Below, in pieces: positions 5,733 through 11,120 of a stretch of 11,120 bases of DNA (its first letter is position 1; every line of letters begins with the position of its first letter). The notes beneath the pieces were generated by a model that was given only the letters and a program-made list of their open reading frames with translations, had not been told where the DNA came from and made no database searches. Position numbers and translations under genes: made by a program. This DNA is from Patescibacteria group bacterium (GTDB lineage Bacteria > Patescibacteriota > Minisyncoccia > Moranbacterales > UBA1568): positions 1 through 11,120 of the forward strand of contig JAUPWI010000002.1 in assembly GCA_030916545.1 (NCBI GenBank), written 5' to 3'.

Positions 5733-6689
5733 TTGAAGCGCGTACGGAATCTTTCCTCCGATACCCATCTCCTGCGTGAGAGAGCGGCCATTCTCATTGC
5801 TGTTTCGGGGGGGCCGGACAGCGTCTGTCTGCTCGATATGCTGGTATTTCTCCAAAAAAGATACGCCACCCGTCTCGCTATCGCTCATGTCAATTACCAG
5901 CTCCGGGGAGAGGAATCCGAAAAGGATGAGCTCTTCGTTCGAGAACTCGCGAAACGCTATCGGGTACCCTGCTTTGTACGACGTTATCCGAAAAATTCCC
6001 GGAAGGATGACGAGGAATCGCTCAGGGATTTCCGCTACACGTTCTTCTCCGCACTTTCAAAAAAGCACCACTTCGACACCATCGCCCTCGGACATCAGCA
6101 GGATGACCAGGCCGAAACATTCCTTATGAATCTACTCCGCGGATCCGGACCACTCGGCCTCGCAAGCATGCTCCCCAAACACGGCGATTACATCCGTCCT
6201 CTCCTCGACACCCCGAGAGAAGACATTCTCCGATACCTCGCCGTCCGCGGACTCGCCTTCAACTCGGACGTGAGCAACACCAAGACGCGTTATACTCGCA
6301 ACCGTATCCGGCATGAACTCATCCCTCTCCTCCAGAAGCGCTTCAATCCGAATATCGTAGCTACCCTTGCCAGATCAGCAGCACTCTTTGGCGACCTTTC
6401 CCGGAAATACGAGGAAAATCACGATATGTGTCCCGTAACGTACCACGAAGACACCGCTCATTTCTCCCGCGTTCACTTTTGTGCCCTTCAGACAGGGTCT
6501 CAAAAAACTCTCCTCCGTGAAATTATGCGAACGCTTTCGGGCACGCGATATACGCCGACCCAGGCCATACTCGATGAATTTAGAAAAGTGATCGCTGCCA
6601 CCAAAAAACCATCCGCTTCCGTGATGTCCGGACCCTTGAAATGCGAACGAAATCATGATACAGTATTCCTGTCATACTCACCTTTTTAA
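5733..6689 (+). CDS. tilS: tRNA(Ile)-lysidine synthetase
   Basis: TilS attaches lysine to C34 of tRNA-Ile(CAU) using ATP, changing decoding from AUG to AUA. The N-terminal PP-loop ATPase domain is clear: AVSGGPDSVCLLD (23-35), HVNYQLRGEESEKDE (52-66) and LGHQQDDQAETFLMNLLRG (119-137). RNRIRHELIPLL (189-200) is the family signature after the catalytic domain. The product is 318 residues against 432 in E. coli and more in Bacillus, and the sequence stops soon after the helical middle domain, so the C-terminal tRNA-binding domain appears missing, as in other short TilS proteins. I chose TTG at 5733, which has AAGG six bases upstream and places SGGPDS at residue 25, normal for the family. The open frame extends back to 5517 inside gmk, but that part is a shadow. 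ftsH follows after 12 bp. Stop is TAA. Confidence 0.92.
   Translation: MKRVRNLSSDTHLLRERAAILIAVSGGPDSVCLLDMLVFLQKRYATRLAIAHVNYQLRGEESEKDELFVRELAKRYRVPCFVRRYPKNSRKDDEESLRDFRYTFFSALSKKHHFDTIALGHQQDDQAETFLMNLLRGSGPLGLASMLPKHGDYIRPLLDTPREDILRYLAVRGLAFNSDVSNTKTRYTRNRIRHELIPLLQKRFNPNIVATLARSAALFGDLSRKYEENHDMCPVTYHEDTAHFSRVHFCALQTGSQKTLLREIMRTLSGTRYTPTQAILDEFRKVIAATKKPSASVMSGPLKCERNHDTVFLSYSPF
6636..6664 (+). promoter_or_regulatory. Candidate ftsH promoter inside the 3' end of tilS
   Basis: TTGAAA at 6636-6641 (five of six matches), a 17-bp spacer, and TACAGT at 6659-6664 preceded by TGA (extended -10 type). The start near 6671 would give about 31 nt of leader before the ftsH ATG at 6702. It would allow ftsH to be expressed apart from gmk and tilS. 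Confidence 0.5.
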
Positions 6690-6701
6690 ATACCCCACCT
6701 T

Positions 6702-8546
6702 ATGGAAAAGCTCCTCAAAAATTTTTGGACTCTCCTTATCCTTTTTTTCGTCGTCTCGGGGATACTCATCCTCGTTGAAACACCCCAAAACAAACCGGCG
6801 GATATCTCCCTCAGCGAACTGGTAGAGCAGATCAACCAGGAGAAGGTCAAGACCATCGCTATCAAAGGCAATGAGCTCTTCATCACCCTGAAAGATGAGA
6901 AGCAGGCAAAAGCCTCCAAGGAATCCGAAAGCTCGCTCACCGAGACTCTTGCGAACTACGGAGTCAATACGGACCGTTTGAAGGAAGTATCCCTGACAGT
7001 AGAGGATCCGTCCGGCACTTCCTATTGGGCGGCATTGCTTCTCCCGTTCCTGCTCCCGTTCCTGCTTATCGCCGGATTCATCTGGTTCATGATGAGACAG
7101 GCGCAGCGTGGAAACTCACAGGCACTCTCTTTCGGTATGTCAAAGGCGCGCATCCTCGATCCGAAAGACAAGCGAAAGCGTATCACGTTCAAAGATATCG
7201 CCGGTGCCATCGAGGCGAAGCAGGAACTGGAGGAAATCGTCGAGTTTCTCAAGCATCCTAAAAAGTTTCTTGCTATGGGAGCCAAAATCCCGAAAGGAGT
7301 CCTTCTGCTCGGCCCTCCGGGAACTGGGAAAACCCTGATGGCCAAGGCGGTCGCCGGTGAGGCCGGAGTACCTTTTTTCAACATCTCCGGGTCTGAATTC
7401 GTGGAAATGTTCGTTGGCGTCGGAGCATCCCGAGTGCGCGATCTCTTCAAGCAAGCGAAGAAGAACGCCCCATCCATCGTCTTCATCGATGAGATCGATG
7501 CGGTAGGCCGCCATCGTGGAGCTGGGCTCGGTGGTGGACACGACGAACGCGAACAAACGCTCAATCAGATCCTCGTCGAAATGGATGGTTTCGAAACGGA
7601 AACGAGCGTGATCGTCATCGCCGCCACCAACCGCCCTGACGTCCTCGATCCGGCACTTCTCCGCCCAGGACGATTCGATCGGCGCGTCACCATGGACTTA
7701 CCGGACATCAGTGAACGCGAGCAGATACTCAAGATCCATTCCAAGGGCAAACCGGTCGCCGATTCGGTCGATATCCGCCGACTCGCTGAACGCACACCCG
7801 GATTTTCCGGAGCGGACCTGGCGAATCTCGTCAATGAAGCCGCTATTCTCGCGACACGCCGGGACAAGAAAACCATCGATATGGATGAGCTCATCCTCTC
7901 CATCGAAAAGGTCATCCTCGGCCCGGAACGGAAAAGCAAGGTTATGAATCCGCGCGAGAAAGAAATAGTCGCCTACCATGAAGGTGGTCACGCCCTCGTC
8001 GCCGCCTCCCTCCCGCACGCCGATCCTGTCCATAAGGTCTCCATCGTCTCTCGCGGACATGCGGGCGGATACACGCTTGCCGTCCCGAGCGAAGACAAGT
8101 ACCTGCATTCCGAGGCCTATTTCTTGGATGAGCTTGCCACCCTGCTCGGAGGATACGCCAGCGAGAAGCTGGTTTTCAACGATACGACCACCGGTCCGTC
8201 CAATGATCTCGAACGAGCGACTCATATGGCGCGAAGCATGGTCACCCGCTATGGAATGAGTCAGCTCGGTGCCCGGACTTTCGGCCATAAAGACGAACTC
8301 GTGTTCCTCGGGAAAGAGCTCCATGAGGAGAGGAACTACTCCGAAGAAACCGCCGAACGAATTGACAAAGAAGTCACTCGGCTCATAGAAAATGCCTTCA
8401 AAAAAGCCACGACGATTCTTACGACACGCCGCGAAACCCTGAACGCCATCGCCACCACCCTCCTCGAAAAGGAGACGATAGAGAAAGATGAGTTTGAGGC
8501 CCTGGTAAAACAGAGTCTCTCTCCATCCCCTCTCAGTCATTCCTGA
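6702..8546 (+). CDS. ftsH: ATP-dependent zinc metalloprotease FtsH
   Basis: FtsH is a membrane-anchored hexameric AAA+ protease that degrades misfolded membrane proteins and regulatory substrates. The order is typical. Transmembrane helix 1 is at about 8-26, an extracytoplasmic domain spans about 27-106, and helix 2 is at about 108-131. The AAA domain has Walker A GPPGTGKT (204-211), the pore loop MFVG (236-239), Walker B VFIDEID (260-266) and the second region of homology with RPGRFDR (321-327). The protease domain has the zinc site HEGGH (426-430), a variant of the usual HEAGH with the ligands and Glu427 intact, and the third ligand Asp502 in SNDLERAT. At 614 residues it is of normal length with a short tail. 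ATG follows CCCACCTT, without a Shine-Dalgarno. It lies 12 bp after tilS, a neighbour pair known in many bacteria, and may have its own promoter at 6636-6664. Stop is TGA. Confidence 0.97.
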   Translation: MEKLLKNFWTLLILFFVVSGILILVETPQNKPADISLSELVEQINQEKVKTIAIKGNELFITLKDEKQAKASKESESSLTETLANYGVNTDRLKEVSLTVEDPSGTSYWAALLLPFLLPFLLIAGFIWFMMRQAQRGNSQALSFGMSKARILDPKDKRKRITFKDIAGAIEAKQELEEIVEFLKHPKKFLAMGAKIPKGVLLLGPPGTGKTLMAKAVAGEAGVPFFNISGSEFVEMFVGVGASRVRDLFKQAKKNAPSIVFIDEIDAVGRHRGAGLGGGHDEREQTLNQILVEMDGFETETSVIVIAATNRPDVLDPALLRPGRFDRRVTMDLPDISEREQILKIHSKGKPVADSVDIRRLAERTPGFSGADLANLVNEAAILATRRDKKTIDMDELILSIEKVILGPERKSKVMNPREKEIVAYHEGGHALVAASLPHADPVHKVSIVSRGHAGGYTLAVPSEDKYLHSEAYFLDELATLLGGYASEKLVFNDTTTGPSNDLERATHMARSMVTRYGMSQLGARTFGHKDELVFLGKELHEERNYSEETAERIDKEVTRLIENAFKKATTILTTRRETLNAIATTLLEKETIEKDEFEALVKQSLSPSPLSHS

Positions 8547-8612
8547 AAAATCTCCCTCTCAATCGACTCTGAACTGGGATTTGTTTCTGCCAACCTGGCT
8601 TTGCCTTGAACT

Positions 8613-9485
8613 ATGCCATCATCTTCTCCGTTCCGAATCCCAACGATCGCCCATCACAGTTGGCGCGCGACGTACATGAACCCAGGCCTCTTGGCGTCCG
8701 GACTTGCCGTGGCAATCCTCACATTGCTTACCAAAAGCATCCTCTTTCCTGCTTTCGGGATGTCTCCGGAAAAGCTCCCGACCGATCCTTTCCCCGCACT
8801 CCTCTCACCAGCCTCTCTGTTCATCCTGCTCGTACTTCTTCTGCGGGCATTCGCCTCCAGCCAGATCTTCCTCCTCCAAGCAGGCGATTTTTTTCGACGT
8901 CCCGATCTACTGGCTCCGCGCGCCCGTCTCACCGGAGGGTTCCTCTACGTTGCCGCGGACATACTGCTTGGTTCCGTCTTCCTCGGTATTCCCTACTTTC
9001 TTCTCAACGTACCGCTCTTCGGCTCCGAAACCACACGCGCGCTCTCTCCTCTCGCAATCAGCATCCTACTCGGCGCACTCTTCTTCGCCATCTTCTCCGC
9101 AACCATCATCAAGCGCCTCGCCGTCGGCTATCTCCTTCTTTCCCCCCTTCATCTTCGCTCAAGCCTCATTCTTTCAGTAAGACTCTTCCTCCGATATCGA
9201 TATTTCTCAATGCTTACGTTCCTCTCCGTTCTTTTCTTCGCCTTCCTCTTTACAATTCTTGAAAATCTCGTTATGCTTCAGTATGCATTTATCGGACAGC
9301 ACCTAGCAATATCAGGGGTTTTCGTCTATGCGGTTCTTTTGCTTGCGAATACCCTTGTTTCCATCCTCACCGAGGTCTTTTGGCTCAACTTCTTCCTTGC
9401 GCTCACTAACAAGAGCCGAAAGGTCGTACGCCCGACACCTCTCCTCCAAAAAGAACTAGGTGAAGCCCCGCTGACACCGTCATAA
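8613..9485 (+). CDS. Six-helix integral membrane protein, unknown function
   Basis: I do not recognise a family. The 290-residue product has about six hydrophobic segments at roughly 25-47, 62-82, 110-134, 144-166, 199-220 and 233-265, a basic N-terminus and a polar C-terminal tail of about 25 residues with Lys/Arg (NKSRKVVRP), suggesting the tail is cytoplasmic. There are no obvious catalytic motifs, metal sites or conserved charged pairs within helices. Basic loops between helices (FFRRPDLLAPRARL at 93-106; RLFLRYRY at 190-197) could face the cytoplasm. It starts 66 bp after ftsH on the same strand, so it may share its transcript, and could then be a partner or substrate of the membrane protease, but position alone is weak evidence. 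No Shine-Dalgarno is visible before ATG (GCCTTGAACT). A hairpin follows 6 bp after the TAA stop. Confidence 0.8.
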   Translation: MPSSSPFRIPTIAHHSWRATYMNPGLLASGLAVAILTLLTKSILFPAFGMSPEKLPTDPFPALLSPASLFILLVLLLRAFASSQIFLLQAGDFFRRPDLLAPRARLTGGFLYVAADILLGSVFLGIPYFLLNVPLFGSETTRALSPLAISILLGALFFAIFSATIIKRLAVGYLLLSPLHLRSSLILSVRLFLRYRYFSMLTFLSVLFFAFLFTILENLVMLQYAFIGQHLAISGVFVYAVLLLANTLVSILTEVFWLNFFLALTNKSRKVVRPTPLLQKELGEAPLTPS

Positions 9486-9491
9486 TGCTGC

Positions 9492-9516
9492 CGCTCAACC
9501 GGTCGTCGGAAGAGCG
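9492..9516 (+). terminator. Terminator-like hairpin after the membrane protein gene
   Basis: CGCTC-AA-CCG, loop GTCGT, CGG-AA-GAGCG forms eight base pairs with a symmetric two-by-two A/A internal loop. It begins 6 bp after the stop at 9485. The following bases (ATTGTTCATT) are only mildly T-rich, so it may be a weak terminator or an RNA-stabilising end. The remaining sequence up to the tRNA holds nothing else I can support. Confidence 0.4.
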
Positions 9517-9559
9517 ATTGTTCATTCCGCCGTCACCAAAGCATCTTTCATAATTTTGT

Positions 9560-9633
9560 GAGTTCGTAGCTCAGTTGGTTAGAGCGCTACGTTGACATCG
9601 TAGAGGTCCCCAGTTCGAATCTGGGCGAACTCA
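9560..9633 (+). tRNA. tRNA-Val (anticodon GAC)
   Basis: A full cloverleaf of 74 nt is visible. The acceptor stem is GAGTTCG with CGAACTC, and the D arm has GCTC with GAGC. The anticodon stem CTACG/CGTAG encloses TTGACAT, so the anticodon is GAC at 9594-9596, reading GUC and GUU valine codons. The variable loop is AGGTC and the T arm CCCAG-TTCGAAT-CTGGG. The discriminator is A9633. The CCA end is not encoded (CAA follows) and must be added after transcription. A CATAAT at 9549-9554 could be a -10 box, but no -35 is convincing; the gene might also be transcribed with the upstream genes. A strong terminator follows at 9659. Confidence 0.97.
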
Positions 9634-9658
9634 CAAAGAAGATGAAAAGCGGATACGA

Positions 9659-9694
9659 AAACAAAAAACACCCCGATAAAGGTGTTTTTTGTTT
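9659..9694. terminator. Bidirectional intrinsic terminator
   Basis: AAACAAAAAACACC (9659-9672) and GGTGTTTTTTGTTT (9681-9694) are perfect reverse complements (14 bp) around CCGATAAA. The A and T tracts let it work on both strands: for the tRNA on plus, and for the minus-strand gene ending at 9730. The GC core and T tract resemble the rpsA leader terminator (AGGTGTTTTTT in both). Confidence 0.88.
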
Positions 9695-9729
9695 GACCGC
9701 GACAATAATCCCGACTCCATCAAGAGTGA

Positions 9730-10824
9730 TTAGCGCTTATTCGATGAAAAAGAATACCCGCTATCCGCGCAAAAGATACACGATGCATTGGTGGATCCAG
9801 AATTGACCGTTTTCGACATCGAAGTCGGTTGTGCATTCCCTCTCTGCCGGGTTTCCTGTGAAAAATTCACTCCCAACCCTTCGCTGGCCATGCCAGACCC
9901 GATTTCTCTCGCAACCTGCGTTCCCACGCTGCCGAACTTGCTCGCGATCATCGACTCCGCTTTTCCAAGACCCTGTTGTACGACCCTATTAATCACCTGA
10001 TTGGCATACGAACTGATGACGCCTGCTGCCAATTGTTCCGGATTTTCCGCAGTCGAAATCACGTCAGCAGACATCGTCTTCACCTTGACGACCATTCCCT
10101 CGAGCAGCCCTGCCGGTGCGACGACTTTCCCGTCCTTTTCCTTCGGAATGAACCCGGACGCCTGAGCTTTCACCTTTTGTATTTCTTCCTTCTCTGAAAG
10201 AGTGGCGTAAAACATTTCCTTTGCCTGCAATGAAGCTCCAATGGAATTATTCATCGGGTTGGTCACGAGCTGATTCAGATCCCGAACAGAAAGACCTCCC
10301 CTTAGACCCGGATTCAAACTCTTGGTATCAAAATCGAATGTCGGCAATTCTTTCTCAACCGCCGACTTCATCGATTGGGCCACCTCCGCTGCCGCATTCA
10401 TCCCCAAACCCGTACCATTCGCAAAGGTACCAGCCATACCTCCCACTTCGACATAATTCGACACCGAAAACTTTCCACGCATCGAGGTCGTAAAAAAATC
10501 ATTCATGACGTCATGCGCATAATTGGTCGATACCCCATGAATATACTCCCTGAAATCCGTCACAAAAAGAGCTTCGCTTCCGCCCCCACCGCCGAACATC
10601 TGGTCAACCTGCTTATCAAGCATCTTGATCGCCGCGCTCTTCAGCTGAGAAAGGAGTACGCCCTCGATGTATCGATCAAGCCTATCGAGCATTTTTTGTA
10701 CAAGTGCCGCAATCATGTTGGTGCCCCACATTTCAGCCCGCGCAGAATGGAGAGGCGTGCCGAAACCGATGGCGAAAACCATCATAACCACCAGGATATT
10801 CAAACGGATTGTGTTCCACGCCAT
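9730..10824 (-). CDS. Sec-exported helical protein with C-terminal CxxC; possible surface or secretion apparatus component
   Basis: The 364-residue protein has a clear signal peptide: a basic N-region, a hydrophobic core at about 9-22 and a cleavage motif SARA ending at residue 30, so it acts outside the membrane. The mature part begins with helices (about 33-76), then a run of five glycines (78-82), then FVTDFREYIHGVS (87-99) and RGKFSVSNYV (116-125). Long predicted helices with few hydrophobics follow. Near the C-terminus are AAGVISSYANQVINRVVQQGLG (266-287, mentioned in parts here only) and a Ser/Asn-rich tail carrying the only two cysteines, C349 and C352 (SCIFCADSG). From memory, exported proteins of this style occur in Patescibacteria near type IV secretion-like genes; I could not confirm a family, and VirB5-like assignment is only a guess. 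It starts 18 bp after the upstream gene and ends before the bidirectional terminator. AAAGAG two bases before ATG is a weak, close Shine-Dalgarno. Stop is TAA. Confidence 0.8.
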   Translation of the reverse strand: MAWNTIRLNILVVMMVFAIGFGTPLHSARAEMWGTNMIAALVQKMLDRLDRYIEGVLLSQLKSAAIKMLDKQVDQMFGGGGGSEALFVTDFREYIHGVSTNYAHDVMNDFFTTSMRGKFSVSNYVEVGGMAGTFANGTGLGMNAAAEVAQSMKSAVEKELPTFDFDTKSLNPGLRGGLSVRDLNQLVTNPMNNSIGASLQAKEMFYATLSEKEEIQKVKAQASGFIPKEKDGKVVAPAGLLEGMVVKVKTMSADVISTAENPEQLAAGVISSYANQVINRVVQQGLGKAESMIASKFGSVGTQVAREIGSGMASEGLGVNFSQETRQRGNAQPTSMSKTVNSGSTNASCIFCADSGYSFSSNKR

Positions 10825-10842
10825 AACTCTTTCTTAACCCGA

Positions 10843-11118
10843 CTACAGATCCACCGGAATCAGATCTATCCCCAACTTCTCGAATTCGGCCTGTATATCC
10901 GAAGCAAGACCGGTCGCGAAACCGAGCAGACCCTGCACCTGAGACAAAAGGGAAATCTGAGCAATCGGATCGTCATCGATTTTTCCAAAAGCCTCCGCCA
11001 ATCCGACCGAAAACAAAGCCAGCTGCAAGGCCTTCACGTGTGTCGCAACCATATTCTCCGGCACCTCGATTTCCCTGACATTATTCAAAAAGGCCTCTGC
11101 TTTACTTTTATTTTTCAA
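10843..11118 (-). CDS. Small helical protein, unknown function, possibly cut by the window edge
   Basis: At least 91 residues, ending in a TAG at 10843-10845. The first in-window start is a TTG at 11118, but the frame is still open to the last base, so the true start may lie outside. I do not recognise the family. The sequence is mostly helix-forming and acidic, with an amphipathic or mildly hydrophobic middle (ALQLALFSVGLAEAFGK and LLGFATGLASDIQ) that is short of a typical transmembrane helix. No signal peptide is visible in this part and there is no cysteine. It precedes the exported protein by 18 bp on the same strand, so the two are likely co-transcribed and may act together, perhaps as a cytoplasmic partner of a secretion system. 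That link is inference. Confidence 0.65.
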   Translation of the reverse strand: MKNKSKAEAFLNNVREIEVPENMVATHVKALQLALFSVGLAEAFGKIDDDPIAQISLLSQVQGLLGFATGLASDIQAEFEKLGIDLIPVDL

Positions 11119-11120
11119 GA

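Noticed and set aside
7698..8540. 280-codon open frame on the minus strand opposite ftsH
   Set aside because: Shadow of the conserved AAA and protease domains of ftsH; no family resemblance and no promoter or Shine-Dalgarno seen.
8547..8612. Search for a promoter between ftsH and the six-helix protein gene
   Set aside because: No -35/-10 pair with acceptable spacing was found, so co-transcription with ftsH is the simpler reading.
1..11120. Alternative genetic code, CRISPR array, insertion sequence or prophage
   Set aside because: TGA acts as stop for gmk and ftsH and does not interrupt conserved domains; no regularly spaced repeats, transposase or integrase frames, and no attachment-site duplication of the tRNA 3' end were seen.

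Overview
This looks like chromosomal DNA from a Candidate Phyla Radiation (Patescibacteria) type bacterium. The evidence is a compact housekeeping gene set with short family versions (a four-domain ribosomal protein S1, a TilS of about 318 residues), many starts without a clear Shine-Dalgarno sequence, a tRNA without encoded CCA, and exported helical proteins unlike those of well-studied phyla. The lineage is an inference from protein style, and I cannot name the class. TGA is used as a normal stop (gmk, ftsH), so the UGA-glycine code of Gracilibacteria/Absconditabacteria does not apply.

Left block (57-3653, minus strand): an apparent operon read right to left from a good sigma70-type promoter. 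It encodes a metallo-beta-lactamase-fold protein whose metal ligands look eroded, a small single-pass membrane protein of unknown role, and DNA gyrase subunit A.

Divergent control region (about 3600-3923): back-to-back promoters. On the plus side the first promoter drives a roughly 125-nt leader that ends in an intrinsic terminator. A second promoter follows, then a perfect short palindrome and rpsA, which has no Shine-Dalgarno sequence. The leader contains direct repeats that could compete for one partner strand, and an eight-base match to the 16S anti-Shine-Dalgarno sequence. It could be an attenuator or a small RNA.

Central block (3924-9485, plus strand): rpsA (ribosomal protein S1), a strong terminator, gmk (guanylate kinase), tilS (tRNA-Ile lysidine synthetase), ftsH (membrane AAA+ zinc protease, probably with its own promoter inside tilS) and a six-helix membrane protein of unknown function. 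The tilS-ftsH pairing is an old bacterial neighbourhood; hpt, which often sits between them, is absent, but gmk, another GMP-linked enzyme, lies upstream.

Right block (9486-11120): a terminator-like hairpin, a tRNA-Val(GAC), a perfect 14-bp hairpin that can terminate both strands, then two minus-strand genes entering from beyond the window edge. One encodes a Sec-exported, helix-rich 364-residue protein with a C-terminal CxxC; the other a small helical protein. Their style suggests a surface or type IV secretion-like apparatus typical of these bacteria, but no diagnostic ATPase or channel gene is inside the window. No CRISPR array, insertion sequence or prophage signal was seen.
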